DNA from: Haloferax marisrubri
GTDB taxonomy: Archaea; Halobacteriota; Halobacteria; Halobacteriales; Haloferacaceae
Direction: 5' to 3'
DNA length: 64,000 bases
Assembly: GCF_001469875.2 (NCBI RefSeq)
Contig: NZ_LOPW02000016.1
Coordinates: forward strand, 1 to 64,000
Numbering within the stretch: position 1 is the first letter of the stretch; every line of letters starts with the position of its first letter. The notes beneath the pieces were generated by a model. The model saw only the letters and a list, made by a program, of their open reading frames with translations. It did no database searches and was not told the origin of the DNA. Below are positions 51,956-60,969 of this stretch, one piece after another. Position numbers and translations under genes: made by a program.

Positions 51956-54841
51956 CTATCCGAATAGGTCTTCGTAATCGTCAGGGTCGCTCACGAGACT
52001 TCCCTCTCCGTCGTTCTCTTTGTACTTCCACGAACTCGGTTCGTCGACGACACCTGCGAAGATTGGGTTGCCATCTTCGTACGCGATTGCGTGGTGTGCT
52101 TCGTTGACTGTCACAGCACCGCCTCCTTTGAGTTCATAGACGAACTCGGCAACCTTCCGAACCGAGTCTGTCGTGATGAACTTCCGTCCATCACTAGCCT
52201 TTTCGAACGGAGACCCTTCGTGGTCGACACTGAACTGGTATCCGTCACGTGGGCCGGGATATGGCTCGCCCACCTCGAGTTCATCTTCGCTTGGGACCGG
52301 CTGGGATTCACGGGCTTCTGGGAGTTCGTCAATCGACGCTTCGCGAAGTTCACCCGCCAAAGTGCCATCGCCGGGCACCCACGTCTGGTGAGTCACCTCT
52401 GCACTCGCGAGATCCTCTTCCCAGTCGTGCTCGTAGAAGATGTTCTCGTCGACTGTGTCACGCGCATAGAGAACGTGAAGCTCTGAACGCCCCGCAGACT
52501 TTCCGGTACGGAGTACACGACCGAGCGTTTGGATTCGCTGTCGAACGCTTCCTGAAGAAACACGGACGATTCCGACGTCTGCACTCGGAACGTCCACTCC
52601 CTCGACAAGTGCTTTCACACTGAGCATGACGTTCGCGAACCCGTCGTCACCGAACCAGTCGATAGCGAGGTCGTTCCAGAGGGGATTTCGATGCCCCGAA
52701 TGGTACATCACCGGACGGTATTCGCTGGACAGGAAGAGTTCCTCCAGTCCTTTGTCGACCTGTTTCAGTTGTGGATACTGTTCGTACAGTTCGGCGCGAC
52801 CAGTTTTCGGCCCCGAGATTCGACCAGTCCTGACGTTTCGCCCACGCCCCTCACTCGGCGCGACCATCCGCTCTAACTGCTGAATTCTCTCCTGGAAGAC
52901 GATGGCTTTCTTGTCGTGTTCGATGGTGTCCTGAAGAAGGTGGAGCGTAATCGCCTGTCTCGCCACTGCGTCGGCGATGAGGTCTCGTCGTTCCTGGGTG
53001 TACCTGAAGTAATCGCCGATCGCAGGGGTTGCACCTTCGGTGGAGTTCTGTATCGTCCGAAGCTTCTGGGCGAAGTTGCCATCGAGTTCGTAGAGTCGAT
53101 TCTGATACCGAAGTTCGATATCGTTGACTGCGTCCGAGACCTTTCTCGATAATCGGTCGTATGCCCCACGCTCTGCAGGTGTGAGGTCGAATCCGATGTA
53201 GTTCACACGGAATTCGGGGATGAGATTGCGTGAGATGGCTTCGTCGTACGTCAAGTCATAGTAGACGTCGCCCAGTTCGGAGACGAGCAACGAATCGGAC
53301 GCCGTCCACTCCTCTGGGTCTCGGGACGAGAGCGGTGTCGCAGACAGACCCAGTTGAGCAGTTCGGTGATAATCGAAGACAGACGAGAACACGTTACCGG
53401 TGTATCTGTGACACTCGTCGGCGACGAGGAGGTGTGGTGGGTTGTCGACTCGAGAAAGTGAGATCTCGAGGTAGTCGTCTTTGACGACTGAGTTCACGAT
53501 ACCGACGAGAACTCGGCGGTCATCAGCGAAGTCGTCTTTGTGCCCACCGCCAAGCCATCCGACGTCACTTGGTGGGACGTTGAGCTTCTCGATGAGTTCG
53601 TCGAGCCACTGCCGCATGAGGATGTTCGTTGGGACAAGTACGGTGACGACTCCATCTGGGTTCTCGTCTAGCCACCGCTTGATGATTTCCAATGCCATGA
53701 CCGTCTTCCCTGCACCAGTGACGACACTCGCGATGCCAGAGTGTGATGGGGTGGTCCCATCTCGGAACCACTGGTTTGCCGCCTCTTCTTGCCACTCGTA
53801 GAGTGAGAATTTGTCTGGGAAGCGGTAGTGAGTGCGTCCTTCTGGGGACTTTTGCTCGAGCATGTCCCGTGAGAGCCCTGACCCGGTTCCGTCGAGGATC
53901 GCGCGTACCTCTTCCTCGTCGGTCGCATTCACTAATCGCTCTAAGACCGAAGCAGTGAGCCCAGAGAGATCGTTTCCACCGACCGACTCGAAACGAGACT
54001 TCACTTTTTTCCGGAGTTCGCGCCGGCGGCGCTCTTGGGCGACGTACTTCTCGTCGCGTCGCATTCGAGGCCGGGTCGGGTCGTTCGTTAAGACACCGTC
54101 GTCGAGGTAGTCCTCTCGGAAGGTGTCGAACATCTGTCGGTGCTTCCCAAGTCCTCCGGACTCCCGGTACACGTAGTACTTCGCCAACTCACGTTTTATT
54201 CTGTCATCGGGTGGGTCGACGTCGGAGCCCTCTCGTGCGAGCCATCGCTCGAACTGCCAGAAGATGTCGGCATCTCTGAAACGGTCGGCAAACCGTTCTG
54301 CGAGATCACCTACAACGTAGCCATCGTTTGTCTTACGTGCAGCACCAAGTTCACACAGCAGTACTGGATACCCACGGATGCCCTGTTCGTTGAACTCGTA
54401 ATCGTGGTCGTCTTCTAACCGCGAGCGGAGTGCTCCCCGTGAGAGGGGATTATCCGCGTTGAGTAGGATGCGATTGAGTGCGTGGAGCCCCTCGATTCCC
54501 TCTGGAAAGTTCCCATCGATGGCCCAACTCTGTTTGATCGCATACCACAGGAAAGTCTCGTAATCGATGTCGCCGTCTAACCACCGATCGGCGAACGACC
54601 AAACCGAGATGTTTCCGTCGACCTGCCTGAGTACGCCTAACTGAACGTACGTACTCACGATCCGTTTGAGATACTGTTCAGAGTATTGCCCACCCTCGGG
54701 TTTCAATAACCGCTCCTGTGCGCGTGCGACGAACGAACGCTTGTCTATCGGCTCCGCGGCAGCTATCGAGACGAAGACCCGACAACGCCGGTTCGTATCG
54801 TCGTCCACACCGAACAATGGGGTCGGAAAGCGGCGACTCAT
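51956..54841 (-). CDS. XPB/Rad25-like SF2 helicase
   Basis: 961 aa. The N-terminal ~330 residues contain winged-helix-like parts (SEQYLKRIVSTYVQLGVLR; GALRSRLEDDHDYEFNEQGI). The core is YEWQEEAANQWF (Q region), VVTGAGKTVMALEI (~374-379), VLVPTNILMRQWLDEL (Ia), ADECHRYTG (DECH, ~474), LGLSATP (III), VFQERIQQLERM, EGVDVPSADVGIV (V) and QRIQTLGRVLRTG (VI, ~767). This is the archaeal XPB-like/restriction-type SF2 layout. The last ~130 residues form an unassigned domain. It lies 3 nt after the Trp-module gene, so the two are co-transcribed; that partner may be its regulatory subunit. Confidence 0.85.
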   Translation of the reverse strand: MSRRFPTPLFGVDDDTNRRCRVFVSIAAAEPIDKRSFVARAQERLLKPEGGQYSEQYLKRIVSTYVQLGVLRQVDGNISVWSFADRWLDGDIDYETFLWYAIKQSWAIDGNFPEGIEGLHALNRILLNADNPLSRGALRSRLEDDHDYEFNEQGIRGYPVLLCELGAARKTNDGYVVGDLAERFADRFRDADIFWQFERWLAREGSDVDPPDDRIKRELAKYYVYRESGGLGKHRQMFDTFREDYLDDGVLTNDPTRPRMRRDEKYVAQERRRRELRKKVKSRFESVGGNDLSGLTASVLERLVNATDEEEVRAILDGTGSGLSRDMLEQKSPEGRTHYRFPDKFSLYEWQEEAANQWFRDGTTPSHSGIASVVTGAGKTVMALEIIKRWLDENPDGVVTVLVPTNILMRQWLDELIEKLNVPPSDVGWLGGGHKDDFADDRRVLVGIVNSVVKDDYLEISLSRVDNPPHLLVADECHRYTGNVFSSVFDYHRTAQLGLSATPLSSRDPEEWTASDSLLVSELGDVYYDLTYDEAISRNLIPEFRVNYIGFDLTPAERGAYDRLSRKVSDAVNDIELRYQNRLYELDGNFAQKLRTIQNSTEGATPAIGDYFRYTQERRDLIADAVARQAITLHLLQDTIEHDKKAIVFQERIQQLERMVAPSEGRGRNVRTGRISGPKTGRAELYEQYPQLKQVDKGLEELFLSSEYRPVMYHSGHRNPLWNDLAIDWFGDDGFANVMLSVKALVEGVDVPSADVGIVRVSSGSVRQRIQTLGRVLRTGKSAGRSELHVLYARDTVDENIFYEHDWEEDLASAEVTHQTWVPGDGTLAGELREASIDELPEARESQPVPSEDELEVGEPYPGPRDGYQFSVDHEGSPFEKASDGRKFITTDSVRKVAEFVYELKGGGAVTVNEAHHAIAYEDGNPIFAGVVDEPSSWKYKENDGEGSLVSDPDDYEDLFG

Positions 54842-54844
54842 GGG

Positions 54845-55681
54845 CTACCAGTCTTCAGGATCGTCGGAGTATACGGTGTGGTCCTTGGAATCCGTTTTTG
54901 ATGTGGTACCAAGAGATGCAGCCCAGGATTCGAGCTCCTCACGCTCGTCGACAGAGAGTGAGTCTGTCAGCGATGGTGGCTCGCTAACCTCGAGTGGTGT
55001 CTCTTCGATCTCCCCAATGTAGACGGGGAGCATCTCGACACCACGCTCTTTTCGGAGCTTGATCACGTTTCTGACGACTCGGGGGAGGTCCCCGAACTGA
55101 CTTCGAACTTGCTCGGGAGCAGGATGGGCATTGACTAGTGTGATAACTTCGTTTGAAGGCGTCACGCGGAACGACCCGCCATTTGGTTTGTACGACCGGA
55201 GTGCAGCGAGAATATCTCCAGAAATCTCTGTCTCGACTGGATGACGTTTCCCTGTTTCTGGGTTCTGCCACCAGACTCGTTCACCACCGGCACCGAGAGA
55301 GAATTTCGAGCCATCGTACACACTTGGCCAGAGGTCGCCCATAGAGAGACCAGATGGAGACACATCGAACGCAAACGTCTCTGCGTCTTTTGGCACCAGT
55401 TCACCCTGAAGATCGAGCGTACCCACCCACGTGGTCTTGTACGAATCCCCGTCTTCTTCCTGAGTGAGGACGTCCCCTGATTCTGTGACTCTGACACGAC
55501 CCCCAAGACGCTTGATCTTCAGGAGGTCTTCAACGAGGGATTCGGGCGTTGGGTCAAGGTACAGACGGTCGGTACCTTGGTAGACCTGCCACCAGACGTC
55601 TCCATCTGGGTTCGTGTGGAGTCGAAATCCTCGATAGTATTCTGGCCATTCGTCACCGGGAGAGAGAGTGTGGCTCGTCAT
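54845..55681 (-). CDS. Trp-module protein 1 (two copies of an unnamed ~65-residue module)
   Basis: 278 aa, no known family. Residues ~10-75 and ~110-175 are two copies of one module: an acidic 'PGDEWPEYY/GDLWPSVY' start, a (V)WWQ core strand (GDVWWQVYQ; GERVWWQNPE), a middle 'LVEDLLKIKRLGG' or 'ILAALRSYKPNGG' helix, and an 'RVRVTESGDVLT / FRVTPSNEVIT' hairpin end. A charged C-terminal tail follows. The same module occurs twice in the protein at 62001-62897. It starts the operon that continues with the XPB-like helicase. The repeated beta-rich units suggest a binding (not catalytic) role. Confidence 0.72.
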   Translation of the reverse strand: MTSHTLSPGDEWPEYYRGFRLHTNPDGDVWWQVYQGTDRLYLDPTPESLVEDLLKIKRLGGRVRVTESGDVLTQEEDGDSYKTTWVGTLDLQGELVPKDAETFAFDVSPSGLSMGDLWPSVYDGSKFSLGAGGERVWWQNPETGKRHPVETEISGDILAALRSYKPNGGSFRVTPSNEVITLVNAHPAPEQVRSQFGDLPRVVRNVIKLRKERGVEMLPVYIGEIEETPLEVSEPPSLTDSLSVDEREELESWAASLGTTSKTDSKDHTVYSDDPEDW

Positions 55682-55810
55682 TGATAGTATCGCGTTACTA
55701 TGTCTTCGGTCAGTCGGACATATATATCCACATGGAAATGCACCTGAAATAGAAATTCCGTATTTACGAAGGTTTTATTCTACTGACTGAGAGAGTATCG
55801 CAAAGACACC
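55682..55810. promoter_or_regulatory. Divergent promoter region, Trp-module 1 and Snf2 operons
   Basis: 129-bp AT-rich gap. On the plus strand TTTTATTC (about 55771-55778) sits ~33-40 nt before the Snf2 ATG. On the minus strand the complement of ACATATATATCC (about 55719-55730) lies ~40 nt upstream of the Trp-module 1 start. Either could be a TATA box; nothing more specific is visible. Confidence 0.4.
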
Positions 55811-57595
55811 ATGGGCAAGGGGAATTTGGGCACTTCACCTGACGTAGTGATGGATGTGAACCGGCGACCCGAGATACTCGAACGACTCGGCGAGACCGAC
55901 GTCACAGAGATCGGGGGACTTCCAACGCATCTGACAAATGTCGAAGCACAGCGCTTTGCAGCCGCGCAGGGACAACAGGAACTGCTGTCTCTCAAAGAGA
56001 TCGAGGACAAGATCAAACTCCTCGATCACCAGTTGGACGCAGCTCACAGGGCACTTTTTCAAATGGGTGGAGGTGCGCTCTTTGCAGACGAAGTTGGGTT
56101 AGGGAAGACAATCGAGGTTGGCATGGCGTTGAAAGAGATGGACTTCAGGGAGACGCACAAGACGTTTCTGGTTCTAACACCTGCTCAACTTGCTCCTCAA
56201 TGGCAAGAGGAACTCAGGACCAAATTTGATCTTGAGTTCGTTTGCAACTACGACGAGGAATTTGGGGGATTCGACGACCACGACAAGGTCGTCTCGAGCA
56301 TCGATACGGCGAAGACGAAGAGTCACATCGACGATGTTCTCGAACGGCGCTGGGACGTGCTCGTCCTCGACGAAGCACATTACATAAAGAACGAAGACAC
56401 CAAGCGGTACGAGCTCATCGAAGAGTTGGACTACGGACACGCCTATTTTGCGACAGCAACACCAATCCAGAACGACATCACGGACCTGTACAACATCGTC
56501 CGTCTCATCCGACCGGGTCTCCTCGGGAGTAGAGAAGAGTTCCGCCGAAAATTCGTTCCCAAGAACGACGATGCGCAGGTCAAGAACGGTTCAGAGCTTC
56601 AACGTCGCCTGAACCGAGTCATGATCCGCAACCGCCGTGAGGAGACGGACATAGACTTCACGAACCGTCGAGTGCAGACGAATACGTTCGAGCCCACACG
56701 CGACGAACGCGACGTGTACGACGCAGTGACGGACTATGTCCGTCAAAATTACACGAGCGAGGGGGCGAAGCACCTCGTCATGCTCATGCTACAGAAAGAA
56801 GCCGTGAGCAGTCCCTATGCCGTCCTCGGGACGATCGAAAAGTGGCTGAACGACCCTGAGAGGTCGGCCCCAGCAGAGCGCGAACAACTCTACGAGATCG
56901 AGACGCTGATAGATGGACTCGGTCAGACGACAAAACAGAAGAAGCTTGCAAACGTCGTCGAGGGCCTCGAAGAGAATCTGAACACAACCCGTGCAGTCGT
57001 GTTCACACAGTTTAGGCCAACGCAAGACGCGATTGCAGACTACATCTCTGGGCGTGGACACCCGGTCCACGTGGTCAATGGAGACGTCTCCAGTAAGGGG
57101 AAGCAACGAGCAATCGACAAATTCGAAGACGAAGGCGGCGTGATGGTCGCGACCGACTCGATCAGCGAAGGGCAGAATATGCAGTTCTGTAACGTCCTCG
57201 TGAACTACGATCTACCCTGGAACCCGATGAAGGTCGAACAGCGAATCGGACGTGTGGACCGCATCGGCCAAAACAAGGACGTCTACGTGTTCAACCTCGC
57301 TCTCGAAGGGACTGTCGAAGAACACGTCCTCGACAAACTCTACGGGAAGATCGACTTATTCAATCAGTCTATTGGAGGATTGCGGGACGTCCTCTCTCGG
57401 ATGGAAAAATCGGGTGCAGACTTCGAGCGGGAAGTCTTCGATAGGTTGCGGACCGCAGACGACGAAGTCGAACTCGAGAACAACTTCGAAGAGATGGCGG
57501 TCGACCTCGAGAAGAACAAAGAGGCTGCCGAGAAGATGGCAGACTTCAACAAGGACGTGTTCGGAACCTTCGAGTTCACTGGAGGGACAGCGTGA
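55811..57595 (+). CDS. Snf2-family helicase/translocase, short (RapA/DrmD-like core)
   Basis: 594 aa with a complete Snf2 core: HQLDAAHRALFQM (Q), DEVGLGKTIE (about 93-102), LTPAQLAPQWQEEL (Ia), DEAHYIKN (about 187-194), ATATPIQND (III), VVFTQFRPTQDAI (IV), SEGQNMQFCNVLVNYDLPWNP and QRIGRVDRIGQ (about 477-487, VI). It ends soon after the core with a helical region (LEGTVEEHVLDKLYGKIDLF; LENNFEEMAVDLEKNKE). Full RapA/DrmD-type proteins continue for 300-400 residues past this point; here the protein stops and its continuation appears to be encoded by the next gene, which overlaps it by 4 nt. It should translocate on dsDNA. Confidence 0.87.
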   Translation: MGKGNLGTSPDVVMDVNRRPEILERLGETDVTEIGGLPTHLTNVEAQRFAAAQGQQELLSLKEIEDKIKLLDHQLDAAHRALFQMGGGALFADEVGLGKTIEVGMALKEMDFRETHKTFLVLTPAQLAPQWQEELRTKFDLEFVCNYDEEFGGFDDHDKVVSSIDTAKTKSHIDDVLERRWDVLVLDEAHYIKNEDTKRYELIEELDYGHAYFATATPIQNDITDLYNIVRLIRPGLLGSREEFRRKFVPKNDDAQVKNGSELQRRLNRVMIRNRREETDIDFTNRRVQTNTFEPTRDERDVYDAVTDYVRQNYTSEGAKHLVMLMLQKEAVSSPYAVLGTIEKWLNDPERSAPAEREQLYEIETLIDGLGQTTKQKKLANVVEGLEENLNTTRAVVFTQFRPTQDAIADYISGRGHPVHVVNGDVSSKGKQRAIDKFEDEGGVMVATDSISEGQNMQFCNVLVNYDLPWNPMKVEQRIGRVDRIGQNKDVYVFNLALEGTVEEHVLDKLYGKIDLFNQSIGGLRDVLSRMEKSGADFEREVFDRLRTADDEVELENNFEEMAVDLEKNKEAAEKMADFNKDVFGTFEFTGGTA

Positions 57596-60500
57596 GTACC
57601 GACGCTCAAGACTCGAAGGACACCCGCGTCCTCAACGTGCTCAACGTCAAGCGGTTCACCGAAGCTGTGATCACGTCCAGGGGAGGAACCGTCGACAGGG
57701 ACGACCCATCACGCTGGGATGTCAAACTCCCCCCAGAGTTGGTCGGCGACCAATTCGATAGGCGGGCCACACTCGTCTTCGACCCTGCCGAGCGACAGAT
57801 CGGCGAAGGAGACGTACTCGCGGCACCAGGAACACCATTTTTCAACACTCTCGTCCAGACCACAAACAGAGGAGAGACGATCGGCAGTGTTCGGTTCAGT
57901 GCAGAATCTGTACAGCTGCAAGTCCCACCGGTTCTGGAAGTGTGCGACCTCGACGTCACGACGAAGTCGTTCGTCCGCGAGCAGACGAAGACAGCACTCG
58001 TATTCCACGTCGCTGCGGAGTTCGAGAGTAAGAGTTCCTTCCAGCAACTGACTCTCGAGACGGTCGTCGTCGACCCCAACACAGGAAAACGCCTGCCGGC
58101 CATCGAAGACCGGTACCTCTCACACTGGAACTCGTTCCTCGGTCAGACGCCCGCACGGGCGGATGTCGATGTCGGCACTGAAACCCTGTATTCCACCTAC
58201 GACGTGGCTCTCGAAACCGTTGAAGAACGGATTCAAGACACGACACAGGAACTCGTTTCCGAAGCAGATTCGGACGTCTCTGAGCGTGCCAAGGAGATTC
58301 GCCGACTCTACAAACAACGTAGAGGTGAACTCGACCAGCGAATCGAAGACAAAAAAGAGGAGATCAGGGAGTGGGAAGACAAGCGCCAGCGTGCTCGAAA
58401 AGACAGCACCAGGAACCGGTACTACCAGAACTATATCTCGGCAAAAGAGGAGCTCGAAGAGATCAAACAGAGCGTCGAAGACCGCAAAGCAGAGCTCAGG
58501 CGAGAAGAACGCAACCGAATCGAGAACGTCCGCGACGAACACGACGTGCAGGTCGACGTCTCACTTGCAGGGTTCACGTATCTCGAGTACGACGTTGGCA
58601 CGCTTCGAATCGAACTAGACGACGGGGACCGGAGCGGGGTCTTGGGTATTGGATACACCCCCGCAAAAGGTGAGTTCGACCCCGTCGAGTGTACGGAGTG
58701 CGGAGTCACGTTTTCGAAAAGTGAGCGTCCACAGCTGTGTGACGACGGCCACGTCGTCTGTGCTGACTGTCTCGAAACCTGTGTGACCTGCGAAACAACA
58801 CTCTGTGGCAACTGTTCGAACGGGTACGGATACGACTCGTGTGGTAGTTGCGGTGCCTTAGAGTGTGCACAGTGTTCCAGCACGTGTACCTCCTGTGGGA
58901 GCAACTCGTGTTCGTATCACAGATCCGAGTGCACGATGTGCGGCGAGACAACCTGTGTACTCTGTGGCGTTGGGTGTTCGACCTGTGGTGAGTTCCACTG
59001 TGACTCGCACCTCGTGGAATGTACTACCGACGGAGAACCACGATGTCTCGCACACGCGGCCATGTGTACCATCTGCGGCGATTACCACGGCGAAGAACAC
59101 GTCGAACCGTGTGGAGAGTGTGGTACGCTCATCTGTCCGGAAGACAGTTCAGATTGTTATACCTGTGGTGAGGTACATTGTTACGACCATCTTGTCCAGT
59201 GTGCAACTGACAGCGAGTGGCGCTGTGCCACACACGTCGACGTTTGCGAAGTTGACGGCGATGACCACGGGATAGAGAATCTCGAAGGCTGTACCAAATG
59301 TGGTGACACGCTTTGTCCAGAAGATCGGGAGACTTGCCTTACGTGTGATTCTATTCGGTGTCACGAACACTGCTCCCCGTGTCCCGCATGTGATGGGCAC
59401 CACTGTACTGAGCACCTCGAAGACTGCACAGTCTGTGAGGTCGGCCATTGCGGTGACCATCTTGAGGGATGTTCTGCATGTGGTGATCTCCTCTGCCCCG
59501 AAGACCGAATCACTTGTCAGGACTGTGGTGACGTCCTCTGTCCGACTCACGCAACTGAGTGCTCACACTCTGGGACACACTATTGTGATGACCACATGGG
59601 AACGTGCAGGCGGTGTGAAGAACCGGTGGGGTCCGAACATCTCATAGCGTGTGCCGATTGCAGTAAACCAGCGTGTCCAGACCACGCTGATTCGTGCACC
59701 GTCTGTGACGATGACTTCTGTGAATCTCACGTCGAAGTCTGCCAGACATGTGAGCTTGGGGTTTGTGAAGACCACTCTGAGACCTGTGTAGTGTGTGAAG
59801 AGGTCACGTGTATCGACGACCTCGAAACGTGCCACACATGCGATCAGAACGTCTGTGAAGGACATTCAGAGACGTGTGCGTCCTGTGAAGAGGTCACGTG
59901 TACCGACGACCTCGAAACGGGCACATACTCCGGTGAGCTGTTCTGTCCAGATGACCGGTCCAAGTGTATCCACTGCGGAGAAATAACTGGATACGTATTC
60001 CTCACGGAGTGCGAAACCTGCACTGAGCTCACGTGCCCATCCCACACCGAAGCCTGCTCTATCTGTGAGGATGACCTCTGTGAATCTCACGTCGAAGTCT
60101 GTCAAACGTGTGAGCAGGGAGTGTGTGAAGTACATTCGAAGACTTGCGACGCGTGCGGAGAAGTCACCTGCACGTCTGATTTAGAAGCGTGTGCCGACTG
60201 TGGAGACCAGCTCTGTCCCGACGACAGGTCGTCATGCGGTCACTGCGGCGAACACTTCTGTACAGATACTGTCACCCAATGTGGGGTTTGTGACGAACCA
60301 CACTGCACAGAACATATCGATCACTGCTCAGTCGGTGAAGAAGCAGTCTGTGTTACTCACATCACGACGTGCGCGGTTTGTGAAGACACCATCTGCGTAG
60401 ACCACGCCGAAGCGTGCGTCGAGTGTGGAGAGGATGTGTCGTACTGTCCGTCTCACCTCGTCGAATGCGGAACGTGTGACGACAAGCTGTGTCGCGATCA

Positions 60501-60969
60501 CCGGAGCCAATGCGACGTTGGTGGGGACGAGTTCTGCCGACGTCACCTGTCGGGCGGTGGCCACGGGGGCGATCTCGTCGCGTGTGACGACCACGTCCAC
60601 ATGTGTGTAGAGTGCAACAAGCCGGTTATCTCGGTGAATGCAGTCGAAGCACCAATCCAGTCGGGATACGTCGCCAAGGAGCACGTAGAGGCGTGCTCTC
60701 TGTGTGAGCAATCGTATGCGCCGGTTTCCCTAGAACAGGGTCGTTGTGAGACCTGTCGAACACTGGGTTCTGCCTCCAAGCAAGCGGTCCCCCAGTCCAT
60801 CCAAGACGACTTCCGAACAGTCAAAGCGAGCACGAATGCACGGTATCTCGTCGTCTACGGGAAGTCACTGTTCGGCGCGAACGAACTCGTCGTGTTAGAT
60901 GATGCCGGGAATGAGGTCAACAGGAGGAAACGTGGGGTCATTCGCCGCATTGTGGAGGTGTTCCGATGA
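57592..60969 (+). CDS. RapA-C-like/coiled-coil protein with ~39-unit Cys/His zinc array
   Basis: 1125 aa from a GTG that overlaps the Snf2 stop (GTGA). Residues 1-190 (SRWDVKLPPELVGDQF; ATLVFDPAERQI; VLAAPGTPFFNTLV) look like the segment that follows the helicase core in RapA/DrmD-type Snf2 proteins. A coiled coil spans ~200-318. From ~367 to ~1056 the protein is a near-perfect tandem array of 15-residue units with consensus CxxCxxxxCxxHxxx; the best units match exactly (CQTCELGVCEDHSET; CTVCDDDFCESHVEV). Every fourth unit in part of the array loses one cysteine. A C-terminal ~70 residues (YLVVYGKSLFGANELVVLDD) closes the protein. It probably binds dozens of metal ions. Function unknown; scaffold, nucleic-acid filament binder or metal sensor are possibilities. 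Not a known named family that I recognise. Confidence 0.85.
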   Translation: MSTDAQDSKDTRVLNVLNVKRFTEAVITSRGGTVDRDDPSRWDVKLPPELVGDQFDRRATLVFDPAERQIGEGDVLAAPGTPFFNTLVQTTNRGETIGSVRFSAESVQLQVPPVLEVCDLDVTTKSFVREQTKTALVFHVAAEFESKSSFQQLTLETVVVDPNTGKRLPAIEDRYLSHWNSFLGQTPARADVDVGTETLYSTYDVALETVEERIQDTTQELVSEADSDVSERAKEIRRLYKQRRGELDQRIEDKKEEIREWEDKRQRARKDSTRNRYYQNYISAKEELEEIKQSVEDRKAELRREERNRIENVRDEHDVQVDVSLAGFTYLEYDVGTLRIELDDGDRSGVLGIGYTPAKGEFDPVECTECGVTFSKSERPQLCDDGHVVCADCLETCVTCETTLCGNCSNGYGYDSCGSCGALECAQCSSTCTSCGSNSCSYHRSECTMCGETTCVLCGVGCSTCGEFHCDSHLVECTTDGEPRCLAHAAMCTICGDYHGEEHVEPCGECGTLICPEDSSDCYTCGEVHCYDHLVQCATDSEWRCATHVDVCEVDGDDHGIENLEGCTKCGDTLCPEDRETCLTCDSIRCHEHCSPCPACDGHHCTEHLEDCTVCEVGHCGDHLEGCSACGDLLCPEDRITCQDCGDVLCPTHATECSHSGTHYCDDHMGTCRRCEEPVGSEHLIACADCSKPACPDHADSCTVCDDDFCESHVEVCQTCELGVCEDHSETCVVCEEVTCIDDLETCHTCDQNVCEGHSETCASCEEVTCTDDLETGTYSGELFCPDDRSKCIHCGEITGYVFLTECETCTELTCPSHTEACSICEDDLCESHVEVCQTCEQGVCEVHSKTCDACGEVTCTSDLEACADCGDQLCPDDRSSCGHCGEHFCTDTVTQCGVCDEPHCTEHIDHCSVGEEAVCVTHITTCAVCEDTICVDHAEACVECGEDVSYCPSHLVECGTCDDKLCRDHRSQCDVGGDEFCRRHLSGGGHGGDLVACDDHVHMCVECNKPVISVNAVEAPIQSGYVAKEHVEACSLCEQSYAPVSLEQGRCETCRTLGSASKQAVPQSIQDDFRTVKASTNARYLVVYGKSLFGANELVVLDDAGNEVNRRKRGVIRRIVEVFR
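58690..60750 (+). repeat. In-gene tandem repeat array: ~39 units of 45 bp (15 codons)
   Basis: The coding repeat inside the preceding gene. Each 45-bp unit encodes C-x2-C-x4-C-x2-(H/D)-x3. Units keep length 15 with almost no indels from about unit 3 to 37, while third positions and the variable residues have diverged; the DNA is not a simple-sequence repeat. Blocks are duplicated at higher order: three adjacent units starting at ~59698 (CTVCDDDFCESHVEV, CQTCELGVCEDHSET, CVVCEEVTCIDDLET) recur 360 bp (8 units) later at ~60058 with few changes. A four-unit (180-bp) period is visible for the variants lacking the second or third Cys. Confidence 0.85.
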
